Origin: Muribaculaceae bacterium
GTDB lineage: Bacteria; Bacteroidota; Bacteroidia; Bacteroidales; Muribaculaceae
Direction: 5' to 3'
DNA length: 39,094 nucleotides
Assembly: GCA_022509185.1 (NCBI GenBank)
Contig: JAFLTS010000019.1
Location: 1-39,094 of the forward strand
Position 1 is the first letter of the stretch, and the number at the start of each line of letters is the position of its first letter. Positions 1 to 6,923 of this stretch are shown here, in pieces. A program made the translations under genes and the position numbers. The notes beneath the pieces were generated by a model. It was not told the origin of the DNA. It was given only the letters and a program-made list of their open reading frames with translations, and searched no databases.

Positions 1-209
1 CATTCAAGAGAGATTTTGCCGAGGTGTGTGAATTATCTCCACAGAAATGGCTGATAAAGAAAAGACTTGAAAAGGCTCATGCAATGATACAGGAAGGAGG
101 AAAAAAGATTAACGACATCTATTTGGAGGTGGGTTTTAAGAACCGTTCTCATTTCTCTATAGCCTATAAAAAGCAGTATGGCCACACACCGGCTCTTTCA
201 GTCAATTAA
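1..209 (+). CDS. AraC-family transcriptional regulator, C-terminal end (5' end outside window)
   Basis: This is the last ~69 codons of an AraC/XylS-type DNA-binding domain. The reading frame is open from the first full codon at position 3, so the gene begins upstream of the window. The visible part has the second helix-turn-helix of the family: the segment PQKWLIKKRLEKAHAMI, then INDIYLEVGFKNRSHFSIAYKKQYGHTP, which matches the family signature (GF...S.FS..FK..YG.TP). Proteins of this type bind direct repeats next to promoters and recruit RNA polymerase. A terminator follows at 237-265. A perfect direct repeat lies 70 nt downstream, in front of a broken aldo/keto reductase gene, which is a likely target. 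The effector domain and ligand cannot be seen. Confidence 0.9.
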   Translation, partial: FKRDFAEVCELSPQKWLIKKRLEKAHAMIQEGGKKINDIYLEVGFKNRSHFSIAYKKQYGHTPALSVN

Positions 210-236
210 ATCTATCAAATATCATATTCTATTTAG

Positions 237-265
237 GTGTCGAAAGAAAATTTTCGGCACTTTTT
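237..265 (+). terminator. Rho-independent terminator after the AraC gene
   Basis: A 9-bp stem (237-245 with 252-260, one G-U pair) with a 6-nt loop is followed by five T at 261-265. It lies 28 nt after the AraC stop codon, so it separates that gene from the promoter region downstream. Confidence 0.7.
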
Positions 266-279
266 ATAAAAAACACAAC

Positions 280-315
280 GAGCCTTACAGCAACATAACT
301 TTGAGCCTTACAGCA
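280..315 (+). promoter_or_regulatory. Perfect 13-bp direct repeat, probable AraC-family operator
   Basis: GAGCCTTACAGCA occurs at 280-292 and again at 303-315 with no mismatch, a start-to-start distance of 23 bp, about two helical turns. The second copy ends 23 bp before a -7 box (339-346), so it covers the place where the -33 element would be. No TTG is present there. Direct repeats about 21-23 bp apart that overlap the upstream promoter element are the usual architecture of AraC-activated promoters, and the AraC gene lies just upstream. The pairing with that regulator is an inference. Confidence 0.6.
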
Positions 316-338
316 CCCTCTTTTATGTCGGCTCTTTA

Positions 339-346
339 TAATTTTG
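339..346 (+). promoter_or_regulatory. Bacteroidetes -7 box (TAATTTTG) of the broken aldo/keto reductase gene
   Basis: TAATTTTG matches TAnnTTTG. There is no TTG at the expected -33 distance; the AraC-type repeat is there instead, which suggests a promoter that depends on an activator. Transcription would begin near 353, about 16 nt before the ATG at 369. Confidence 0.5.
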
Positions 347-368
347 CAGTGTAAAAATTAAGAAAAAG

Positions 369-452
369 ATGAAGAAAAGAAAACTAAGAGAGATCGAGGT
401 ATCAGCCATCGGAATGGGGTGCATGGGATTCAGCACAGCCTATGGAGAATGA
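369..452 (+). pseudogene. Aldo/keto reductase, N-terminal fragment only
   Basis: From the ATG at 369 the reading is [20 protein letters not shown] followed by FSTAYGE and a stop at 450-452. This is the first beta-strand region of the aldo/keto reductase family, whose members usually run to about 310-340 residues. Homology stops after AYG and the next sequence is unrelated, so all but the first 26 or so residues have been lost through a deletion or a rearrangement. The promoter and a putative AraC operator are still intact upstream. The remaining peptide lacks the catalytic Asp, Tyr, Lys and His and cannot act as a reductase. The sequence joined to it holds a decayed RhuM-type gene on the opposite strand. 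Confidence 0.8.
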
Positions 453-614
453 CCTATTTTTAGGAGTAAAAATACCAAAGGAACGAAGAATAAGGTCTGC
501 AATATCATCATGTACATCCCTGGGAGTATTTAAAACGGTAGGGTCAATACCTATGTCAAAACTTAACGATACTAATTCTTCTGCTTTCTTTTCTCTTTGT
601 TTGGATATACATAT

Positions 615-839
615 TTATATAACCATATGTTCTAAGATGGAACATGTGCTACTTTCTTCTAATTCACCTGATTTATAGATATTTGCTAAGTTTTTGGTAA
701 TAGCAGGTCTCTGGTTCCCAAACAAATCAGCTATCTGTTGTTGAGTGAGCCAAACATATTCTTCCTTTATCATTACTTCTAATTTAACAGAAGAATCCGG
801 CTGATATAGAATTATCTCGTTTTTCAGGATAATGAGAAT
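615..839 (-). pseudogene. RhuM-family (virulence RhuM / Fic-associated) gene, decayed N-terminal remnant
   Basis: Read on the minus strand from 839 to 615 the translation contains LKNEIILYQPDSSVKLEV, WLTQQQIADLFGNQRPAITK and LANIYKSGELEESSTCSILEH. This is the N-terminal DNA-binding segment of the RhuM family (usual length about 330 residues). The start codon is missing (a TAG at 840-842 precedes it in frame) and a stop at 615-617 follows soon after the LEH motif, where intact members continue. Beyond this stop the same frame stays open to 402, reading REKKAEELVSLSFDIGIDP and on; I do not recognise that part. RhuM genes often travel with restriction-modification or other mobile islands, so this looks like a scar of a lost island. 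It is not expected to be functional. Confidence 0.7.
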
Positions 840-1190
840 CTAATCAATATTTCTATTGATATTTGCAATTTTCACATTGATTCTTCTGTACTGCCAAGTA
901 ATCCATTGCAATAAAATTTAAAGACTTAGTTGGGGCAGACTATCAATGATTTAATATACATTTTTCTTTTTATAGGTTATGACCGGATGACCAATCCCTC
1001 ATATTTTGAGCCTTTTTATACACATATTTGAAATTGAAACCTCTTTCAGAACTGTATCCAAATATATCTTTCTTTATTAATTTTGCTTAAGACAACTTAT
1101 ATTGGCTACCAAAGGAATTCTTTTGACTTGTTTTCAAAAAGGTTAATTTTCAGTTCAAGTCTGTGTCAATAGGGATAATCTATAATATCT
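840..1190. other. AT-rich stretch without a recognisable gene
   Basis: No reading frame of convincing length or family resemblance is visible on either strand. It may hold further decayed parts of the RhuM-containing island, and it ends with the promoter region of the PAS gene. Confidence 0.5.
1078..1085 (+). promoter_or_regulatory. Candidate -7 box (TAATTTTG) for the PAS gene
   Basis: A match to TAnnTTTG, 105 nt upstream of the start codon at 1191. No TTG stands at the expected -33 distance, so the support is weak. Confidence 0.3.
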
Positions 1191-1556
1191 ATGAAGAATA
1201 TGATTGAAATTTTAGCCCATTGGGCTGATGAAGTGAATTATGCAGTTACAATAGCAGATAAAGAATGTAGAATAATCTATATGAATAAGAAATCCCGGGA
1301 AACTTTCTGTAAAAATGGAGAAAACCTAATCGGAAAGAATCTCATGGATTGTCACCCTGAACATGCTCAGGAGATAATAAAACATTTATTGGAGAATGGA
1401 GGTTCTAATACCTATACCATCACCAAAAATGGAGTAAATAAGTTGATTTTCCAGTCATCTTGGAAATATAATGGAGAGATTGCCGGCTTAGTTGAAACTT
1501 CGATGGTTTTACCTCCTGATATGAAGCATTTTAACCGTGACAAACAGAAAATTTAA
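1191..1556 (+). CDS. Small stand-alone PAS-domain protein
   Basis: A 121-residue protein that is almost entirely one PAS domain. Residues about 16-33 read YAVTIADKECRIIYMNKK, the typical first strand and turn, followed by IGKNLMDCHPEHAQEIIKHL and the later strands with FQSSWKYNGEIAGLVE. The C-terminal VLPPDMKHFNRD resembles the ends of PAS proteins related to DUF438. No kinase, HTH or membrane segment is attached, so any signal must pass through a partner protein. The conserved Cys in DCHPEH could be a redox or metal/haem contact, but this is speculation. It is monocistronic: the gene after it runs the other way. PAS identity is fairly sure; the ligand is unknown. Confidence 0.75.
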   Translation: MKNMIEILAHWADEVNYAVTIADKECRIIYMNKKSRETFCKNGENLIGKNLMDCHPEHAQEIIKHLLENGGSNTYTITKNGVNKLIFQSSWKYNGEIAGLVETSMVLPPDMKHFNRDKQKI

Positions 1557-1587
1557 GGCCAAACATTGAAAGTCTTGTATGTTGACA

Positions 1588-1629
1588 AAAAATAGGAGAA
1601 GGTGAGTCGAATAATTGACACACCTTCTC
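1588..1629 (-). terminator. Terminator of the starch-binding-like gene
   Basis: Perfect 9-bp inverted repeat, 1596-1604 with 1621-1629. On the minus strand it is followed by CTATTTTTTG, a T-rich tract. It lies 26 nt past the stop of the minus-strand gene that ends at 1656, and could also slow transcripts coming from the PAS gene. Confidence 0.7.
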
Positions 1630-1655
1630 GTATATTTGGCTAATAGATTGCCTTA

Positions 1656-2582
1656 TTAGCGGATCACAACTTTCTTACCGTTTACTACATAGATTCCGGG
1701 AACCATATTGGCACGATTTACGCGAACACCTTGAAGATTATAGATCACTTCTTCTCCATTGAGATTAGTTCCGATAGTCTTCACGCCGGCTGCTTCAGTT
1801 GTAGCTGCCTTCATGGTCTCGAAATTAACATACAAATTGTATGTACCTACAGGTACCATCCAAGAAAAGTCTAAGTTTACATATACATCATTTGCACCTT
1901 CTAAATCAAAGGGGGCATCTTTAGTATTAGGGCTAAAACGATGGGAATTGATTACATCCCAGCTTCCAAGTTCACTTGCAAAAACAAAATATGAGTTTAC
2001 ATCTCCAGGCAATTCAACATCTTCAACTGCAAAAACTGTATCACTCACCTTAGTCATTTCTATACCTTCGGTTTGACTCCAGCCGGTAACATCACCGATA
2101 AGATACAATACCTCTGGAACTTCGATTTCCGGACCCGGTCCTACTGGAACTTCCACTGCTTCCGCCATGGCAACCATGTTATTGAAATCTACAGTAAAGG
2201 TATATGCACCTTGTGGTATCTGCCAAGACCTATCACCATTCAATCCGAATTCATTGAGATCACCGTCACCTGTTAGGAAGAGGGCATCTTGTTCAGCCGG
2301 ACCGTAACGGTGATCATTAACAAACGCCCATGGATTTTCTTCACCTTCCGGTGGGAATTCACTTACAAATGCAAAATAAGATGTTTCACTGGTCATTACA
2401 ACATTCTCTAATACAAAAATACCCGGTTGGGCTGCTTTGAATTCAAGACCTGATTCAGTATTGAAACTTGTGCCCTGGGCATTCCCGAAAAGATAGAGTT
2501 GTGCCGGTACTGTCTGTTCCTCCTGAGCATAAGCTCCGAAGCAAGCAGCTACTGCTAAAGTTGAAAGTAAAAGTTTTTTCAT
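1656..2582 (-). CDS. Secreted two-domain SusE/F-like starch-binding protein with a T9SS-like C-terminus
   Basis: A 308-residue protein with a signal peptide ending at AYAQ. Two similar domains follow, each starting with a strand typical of SusE/SusF carbohydrate-binding modules: AQLYLFGNAQG near residue 28 and VLYLIGDVTGWSQ near residue 158. Each domain also has an internal YFAFVSE / YFVFASE strand and a W-containing strand (DRSWQIP, DFSWMVP). The last ~43 residues (NLNGEEVIYNLQGVRVNRAN then PGIYVVNGKKVVIR) resemble the C-terminal sorting region seen in Bacteroidales type IX secretion cargo, so cell-surface or extracellular placement is likely. There is no lipobox Cys, unlike SusE/F proper. 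It is downstream of a pullulanase, with its own -7 box. Binding of alpha-glucan is an inference from family and neighbour. Confidence 0.75.
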   Translation of the reverse strand: MKKLLLSTLAVAACFGAYAQEEQTVPAQLYLFGNAQGTSFNTESGLEFKAAQPGIFVLENVVMTSETSYFAFVSEFPPEGEENPWAFVNDHRYGPAEQDALFLTGDGDLNEFGLNGDRSWQIPQGAYTFTVDFNNMVAMAEAVEVPVGPGPEIEVPEVLYLIGDVTGWSQTEGIEMTKVSDTVFAVEDVELPGDVNSYFVFASELGSWDVINSHRFSPNTKDAPFDLEGANDVYVNLDFSWMVPVGTYNLYVNFETMKAATTEAAGVKTIGTNLNGEEVIYNLQGVRVNRANMVPGIYVVNGKKVVIR

Positions 2583-2610
2583 AAATATTAATTTATATGG
2601 TTTAACACCA

Positions 2611-2618
2611 CAAAATTA
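2611..2618 (-). promoter_or_regulatory. -7 box (TAATTTTG) for the starch-binding-like gene
   Basis: A match to TAnnTTTG on the minus strand, 28 nt before the start codon at 2582. It abuts the T tract of the upstream terminator. No TTG is found at the -33 distance. Confidence 0.5.
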
Positions 2619-2659
2619 ATAAAAAAAAGAAGTTTCCTTAATTAAAAAGAAAACTTCTT
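2619..2659 (-). terminator. Terminator between pullulanase and the starch-binding-like gene
   Basis: An 11-bp stem (2649-2659 with 2627-2637, one G-U pair) and an 11-nt loop lead into a run of T on the minus strand, 21 nt after the pullulanase stop. It implies that the two genes are at least partly separate transcripts. Confidence 0.75.
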
Positions 2660-2679
2660 TCATTTTATTTTAAAACAGT

Positions 2680-4695
2680 TTATTGCTTTGCCAGAATTAG
2701 AGCAGAATAAGGAGCCATTATCACTGACCCTCCGGAAGTTTCTCCCAAACCTTCTTCAGGGTTTATCTTGCCATCTTTGGCAATGATTTTCCATTGTGCT
2801 TCCGGAATTTCCACTTTTTGGGATATACCGGCTCCGTTGAAAACAACCTTGATTTCTTCCCAGCTGTCTCCATTTGCATGATCCTTTAATGAGTAGGAAA
2901 TAAGATTCGGAGTTTCCACAGAATCTATTTCATCAAATACAAGATGATTTGCAATATCCTCAGCATTTGTCATCCTAAAAGCCGGGTGACTTTTACGTAA
3001 ACTCGTTAAACCTTTATAATAGTCAAACTGATCATGATAACGGCTCTTGTTGCTCCAATCTATTGCATTGATGGAGTCCGGTTTGTTATATGAGTTATGA
3101 ACTCCCTTTTTGTTACGGAATATCTCTTCTCCTGCAAACATAAAAGGTGTGCCTTGAGATGTAAATACAATAGTCTGTGCAAGTTTGGCAGCTTCCAGCT
3201 GGTTTTCTTCAGGTTCTCCTTGCATAGAATGTCCGAGCTTGTCGGTGAGACAAAGATCATCATGACAAGAAACATAATTTACAATCATTTCCGGCGATGT
3301 GGCATAGGGGAATTTTGAATTATTTCCCTTAGAATAATCCACCTGTGGATGGGCAGTAGCTGCAACTATACCAATTTTCACAGTTTCCTCAAGACCCGGT
3401 TTCCCTGTTGCGAAGCCACGATCGGAAGCATCCGTATAATGACCTTTCACAGCATCGCGCAAATCATCGGAGAAGACGGCTATATTCTCCATTTTGCTTA
3501 CATTTTCCTTCAAGGCCCGACGTTCGGGCAATAAAGGAGAATCCCCGGCTGTCCATCCTTCTCCATACACAAATATAGAGGGATTAATCTCCTTCAGTTC
3601 TTTAGCTACACGGTTCATAGTTTCCGTGTCGTGTATTGCCATAAGATCGAAACGGAATCCATCGATATGGTATTCATCAGCCCAATATTTCACTGAGTTT
3701 ACAATATAATCTTGAACCTCTTCAAGATCTGAGGCTGTTTCATTACCACAACCGGAAGCATCGGAATAAGTACCGTCTTCTCTATGGCGATAATAATAAC
3801 CGGGAGCCGTCAAAGAAAAGTTACTTCCATCATTTTCAGCAGTATGATTATATACTACATCCATAATCACTCCTATACCCTCGTCATGCAGAGCCTTGAT
3901 CATCTGTTTCATTTCAGCTACTCTTACTGCCGGGTCTTCGGGATTTGTGGAATAAGAACCCTCCGGAGCATTATAGTTCTGGGGGTCATAACCCCAGTTG
4001 TATACATTCTCCTCGAGCCTTGTCTCATCTACTGAATTATAGTCATAACTTGGCAATATATGCACGTGAGTGATGCCCAATTCTTTCAGGTGATCAATAC
4101 CTGTTTTTTCTCCTTCCGGTGAAACCGTACCCTTTTCAGTGAAAGCAAGAAATTTACCTTTGTTGTTGATTCCTGATGTAGGATGCATCGACATATCCCT
4201 ATGATGCATTTCATAAACTATAACATCGGTAAAATTATTCACTTCAGGACCTTTGTCTAGATCCCAGCCTTCGGGATTTGTCTCTTCAAAATTGATAATA
4301 GCGGCTCTCTTTCCATTAACTCCTACTGCTTTTGCCCAAATTCCCGGAGTTTCAGCCAGCCATTTTCCATCGAATTTAATATTGAAAGTATAAAACTTTC
4401 CATATAATTGTTCCGGCACAGAGGCTGTCCAGGTTCCGTTTTCCTTATGGAATTCCATTGGCAAAGTTTCTATCGGCTCTCCTCCACTGCCTTGATCATA
4501 AATCCGAACCAGAGCTTCCTGAGCTTCCGGACTCCACAGACGCCAATGAGTTCCATTGTCATTTACTGTCAGTTCAAGATCCTCTCCTGCATAGGTAGGA
4601 TAGCTTTTATACTTTGCATCGAAATTACTTTGGGCAGAAACACTGATACTTCCACCTACCAAAATCGCGGCTATCGCCATTGTCTTGAGTCTCAC
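2680..4695 (-). CDS. pulA: Type I pullulanase (GH13 family, alpha-1,6 debranching enzyme)
   Basis: A 671-residue enzyme that would cut alpha-1,6 links in pullulan, amylopectin and glycogen-type glucans. An N-terminal signal peptide ends at VSAQ, so it acts outside the cytoplasm. A CBM48-like domain (HWRLWSPEAQEALVRIYD) spans about 40-140, followed by the GH13 barrel. Visible motifs are YNWGYDP, the type I pullulanase signature; DVVYNHT (region I); DGFRFD with nucleophile D350; VYGEGW with acid/base E379; and SCHDD with H478-D479. All catalytic residues are present. The length is typical for Bacteroidales members. The start at 4695 gives a two-residue basic head; the Met at codon 6 would also leave a signal peptide. 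It probably works with the starch-binding-like protein downstream. Confidence 0.93.
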   Translation of the reverse strand: MRLKTMAIAAILVGGSISVSAQSNFDAKYKSYPTYAGEDLELTVNDNGTHWRLWSPEAQEALVRIYDQGSGGEPIETLPMEFHKENGTWTASVPEQLYGKFYTFNIKFDGKWLAETPGIWAKAVGVNGKRAAIINFEETNPEGWDLDKGPEVNNFTDVIVYEMHHRDMSMHPTSGINNKGKFLAFTEKGTVSPEGEKTGIDHLKELGITHVHILPSYDYNSVDETRLEENVYNWGYDPQNYNAPEGSYSTNPEDPAVRVAEMKQMIKALHDEGIGVIMDVVYNHTAENDGSNFSLTAPGYYYRHREDGTYSDASGCGNETASDLEEVQDYIVNSVKYWADEYHIDGFRFDLMAIHDTETMNRVAKELKEINPSIFVYGEGWTAGDSPLLPERRALKENVSKMENIAVFSDDLRDAVKGHYTDASDRGFATGKPGLEETVKIGIVAATAHPQVDYSKGNNSKFPYATSPEMIVNYVSCHDDLCLTDKLGHSMQGEPEENQLEAAKLAQTIVFTSQGTPFMFAGEEIFRNKKGVHNSYNKPDSINAIDWSNKSRYHDQFDYYKGLTSLRKSHPAFRMTNAEDIANHLVFDEIDSVETPNLISYSLKDHANGDSWEEIKVVFNGAGISQKVEIPEAQWKIIAKDGKINPEEGLGETSGGSVIMAPYSALILAKQ

Positions 4696-4839
4696 GGTTA
4701 ATTTATTTTTTTCTATAGTATAATAATTTAATGCTAAATTAATAAGACTTTATGAAAAATAAAATGATTTAAACAGGTAAGGTAAAGTATGTTTTCAAAT
4801 CACTGAGTTTCACTCACTACTACAGACTCTGTCTCTATT

Positions 4840-4869
4840 TTGAGGTTCACTTAAAAAAGGTTAACTTTG
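4840..4869 (+). promoter_or_regulatory. Promoter of tsaD (TTG - 19 nt - TAACTTTG)
   Basis: TTG at 4840-4842, a 19-nt spacer and TAACTTTG at 4862-4869 match the Bacteroidetes sigma-ABfr consensus. The start site would be near 4876, giving a leader of only about 11 nt before the ATG at 4887. Confidence 0.8.
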
Positions 4870-4886
4870 TATTCTAATTTTGGGAA

Positions 4887-5906
4887 ATGAATATCAACAT
4901 TCTTGGTATCGAGTCATCATGCGACGACACCTCTGCGGCTGTTATAAGCGACGGCATTCTGCTCAGCAATGTAATAGCAGGACAAAAAGTGCATGAAAAT
5001 TATGGGGGAGTCGTTCCGGAGTTGGCTTCAAGAGCCCATCAGGAAAATATAGTGCCGGTGGTGGCTGAAGCTATCAGACAGGCCGGAATCTCAAAAAATG
5101 ATATATCGGCAATAGCTTTCACAAGAGGCCCCGGTCTGTTGGGTTCTTTATTGGTTGGCACATCTTTTGCTAAAGGATTGTCGATGGCTCTTGGTATACC
5201 TTTGGTTGATGTCAACCATCTGCATGCTCATGTACTGGCTCATTTTATAAAGAAATCTGAAAATGATCCCGTGCCACAGTTCCCCTTCATCTGCCTTTTG
5301 GTTTCCGGCGGGAATTCCCAGATTGTTTTGGCCCGAAGTTACTGCGATATGGAAATTCTGGGGAAAACAATAGATGATGCTGCGGGTGAAGCTTTTGATA
5401 AATGTGCAAAAGTAATGGGGCTCCCCTATCCGGGTGGTCCACATATCGACCGGCTTGCAGCAATGGGGGATGCGAAAAGATTCAGATTCTCGAAACCGAG
5501 GATTCCCGGACTGGATTATTCTTTTAGCGGCCTAAAGACTTCTTTTTTATATACTTTGCGTGATGAATTGAAAACGGATCCGGAATTCATTGAAAAAAAC
5601 AAAGCCGATCTGGCCGCCTCCCTTCAGTCTATCATTATAGAAATTCTGATGGATAAACTTGAAAAGGCAGTCAAGATACATCCGGAAGTAAAATCAATAG
5701 CTATAGGAGGTGGAGTGTCGGCAAACAGCGGTATGAGAAAGGCTGTAGAATCTTTTTGCCAAAAGAATGGTCTCAAGGCTTGGATTCCTGAAAGAGCATT
5801 CACTACCGATAATGCAGCCATGGTGGCTATAGCAGGTTATTTCAAATATCTCAATCAGGATTTTTGCCCTCTCTCATCTCCTCCCTATTCTCGAGTTACT
5901 ATTTGA
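4887..5906 (+). CDS. tsaD: tRNA N6-adenosine threonylcarbamoyltransferase TsaD
   Basis: A 339-residue protein of the Kae1/TsaD family, the catalytic subunit that moves threonylcarbamoyl from TC-AMP to A37 of ANN-decoding tRNAs in the cytoplasm with TsaB and TsaE. The start GIESSCDDTSAAV is the family's N-terminal nucleotide-binding motif. Metal ligands H111 and H115 lie in NHLHAHVLAH. Further motifs are LVSGGNSQIVL, GEAFDKCAKVMGLPYPGG, LDYSFSGLKTS and GGGVSANSGMR, with TTDNAAM near the end. The length is standard. A good promoter lies just upstream and the cinA-like gene starts 2 nt after its stop, so the two are cotranscribed. Confidence 0.97.
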   Translation: MNINILGIESSCDDTSAAVISDGILLSNVIAGQKVHENYGGVVPELASRAHQENIVPVVAEAIRQAGISKNDISAIAFTRGPGLLGSLLVGTSFAKGLSMALGIPLVDVNHLHAHVLAHFIKKSENDPVPQFPFICLLVSGGNSQIVLARSYCDMEILGKTIDDAAGEAFDKCAKVMGLPYPGGPHIDRLAAMGDAKRFRFSKPRIPGLDYSFSGLKTSFLYTLRDELKTDPEFIEKNKADLAASLQSIIIEILMDKLEKAVKIHPEVKSIAIGGGVSANSGMRKAVESFCQKNGLKAWIPERAFTTDNAAMVAIAGYFKYLNQDFCPLSSPPYSRVTI

Positions 5907-5908
5907 AA

Positions 5909-6709
5909 ATGAAAAAAGATAAAAATATACCAAAAGAAGAACTGGCTAAAATCGGTGATTGCTATACTGAGACACGTCATGTAGTGATTTACGGATATAC
6001 ACGTCAGGAGCTTTCTAAAGTGATCAGACATTTCGAGGCTCAGTTACCCGAATTTGTAAAGATTACTATTGAGAACACTCATTTGGTCACTAATATCACT
6101 CTTACGGGAATGAATACCGGAGTGGAATTGCTTCGTTTCCAAATGAACAGGTATCATAATAATCTCAACAGTATTTTCACTCGTGATGTAGTGGCCATGG
6201 AAGACAAAACTGTGGCCGAAGTGCTTGGAGGTCTGTTGCATGAACGGGAATTAACTGTGGCTTGTGCTGAAAGTTGTACCGGCGGTAATCTGGCTCACCG
6301 CATCGTGCAAGTTCCGGGATCGTCCTCCTATTTTTTAGGTTCCGTGGTTAGCTATTCTAATGATGTAAAGGCTCGTGTACTGGGAGTATCCAGAAGTGAC
6401 CTGTCGGCATATGGTGCCGTGAGCCGTGAAGTAGTGGAAGAGATGGCCCAGGGAGTTGCCGAATTAATGAGAAGCGACTGTGCGATTGCCACTTCCGGAA
6501 TAGCCGGACCCGATGGAGGAACTCCTCTCAAACCAGTGGGAACTGTTTGGATTGCTGTGAAATATGGTGACAAGGTGGTGAGCGAATGTCTCCATTTCAG
6601 AGGCGACAGGAATGCGGTGATAGAAAGTGCAAGCAACCATGGGATGGTAATGCTTATTAATCTCTTGAGAAACAGTTATGTGGTGCAAGAGGAAGTTAAC
6701 GACGATTAA
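5909..6709 (+). CDS. CinA/PncC-type nicotinamide-nucleotide amidase lacking the N-terminal MoCF domain
   Basis: A 266-residue protein. Residues about 100-258 are the CinA C-terminal domain, which deamidates nicotinamide mononucleotide in NAD salvage. Catalytic-motif residues are ACAESCTGG (119-126), with Ser122 the likely nucleophile, then SSSYFLGSVVSYSN, GAVSREVVEEMA and ATSGIAGPDGG. Residues about 20-98 (VVIYGYTRQELSKVIRHFEA to FTRDVVAMEDKTVAEVL) look like the KH-type middle domain of full-length CinA. The ~170-residue MoCF/ADP-ribose pyrophosphatase domain in front of it is missing. The ATG at 5909 is chosen because it follows the tsaD stop by 2 nt; the longer open frame from 5864 would overlap tsaD by 43 nt. 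Amidase function is likely. Confidence 0.85.
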   Translation: MKKDKNIPKEELAKIGDCYTETRHVVIYGYTRQELSKVIRHFEAQLPEFVKITIENTHLVTNITLTGMNTGVELLRFQMNRYHNNLNSIFTRDVVAMEDKTVAEVLGGLLHERELTVACAESCTGGNLAHRIVQVPGSSSYFLGSVVSYSNDVKARVLGVSRSDLSAYGAVSREVVEEMAQGVAELMRSDCAIATSGIAGPDGGTPLKPVGTVWIAVKYGDKVVSECLHFRGDRNAVIESASNHGMVMLINLLRNSYVVQEEVNDD

Positions 6710-6779
6710 GACATAAGCAAGTTTAAAATTTAAAACTCCCAACTGCAAACTTTAACCTTTAATCTCTCGTCTTTAAACT

Positions 6780-6809
6780 TTGAACTTTAAACTTTTATTA
6801 TTAACTTTG
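6780..6809 (+). promoter_or_regulatory. Promoter of the rpmB-rpmG operon (TTG - 19 nt - TAACTTTG)
   Basis: TTG at 6780-6782, spacer of 19 nt, TAACTTTG at 6802-6809. It sits at the end of a low-complexity spacer (about 6718-6800) made of degenerate aaactttaa-type repeats. Transcription would begin near 6816. Confidence 0.8.
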
Positions 6810-6815
6810 CACCCA

Positions 6816-6923
6816 ATTGTGGCACATCCATAAAAGCCACCGGGAAAGATGCGCCCCGTGGTGATATGAGAAAAGTGATGGCGCCCCCTTTATTTTAACA
6901 ACATTTTCAACATTACATAAGCC
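6816..6923 (+). promoter_or_regulatory. Structured 5' leader of rpmB, possible ribosomal-protein autoregulatory RNA
   Basis: About 108 nt between the predicted start site and the rpmB ATG can fold: GTGGC (6819-6823) with GCCAC (6836-6840), CGGG (6841-6844) with CCCG (6855-6858), and an alternative long-range GCGCC/GGCGC pairing. The GC content is far above that of the flanking spacer. Leaders of this type often bind the encoded ribosomal protein. No named family is recognised. Confidence 0.4.

Noticed and set aside
880..930. Minus-strand reading MDYLAVQKNQCENCKYQ, considered as the start of a small HTH gene
   Set aside because: The frame ends after 17 codons and the similarity to HTH starts is too slight to support a gene.
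4804..4816. Short inverted repeat TGAGT-TTC-ACTCA between the pullulanase and tsaD genes
   Set aside because: Arms of only five bases with an odd spacer are expected by chance, and it does not overlap a recognised promoter box of pullulanase.
5864..5908. Upstream extension of the CinA-type gene overlapping tsaD
   Set aside because: It would overlap tsaD by 43 nt and adds a stretch without family resemblance; the ATG at 5909 follows the tsaD stop by 2 nt.
6718..6800. Repeated aaactttaa-like blocks after the CinA-type gene, considered as a CRISPR or binding-site array
   Set aside because: The blocks are short, irregular and built from A/T with a few C; they look like common low-complexity Bacteroidetes spacer DNA with no repeat-spacer structure.
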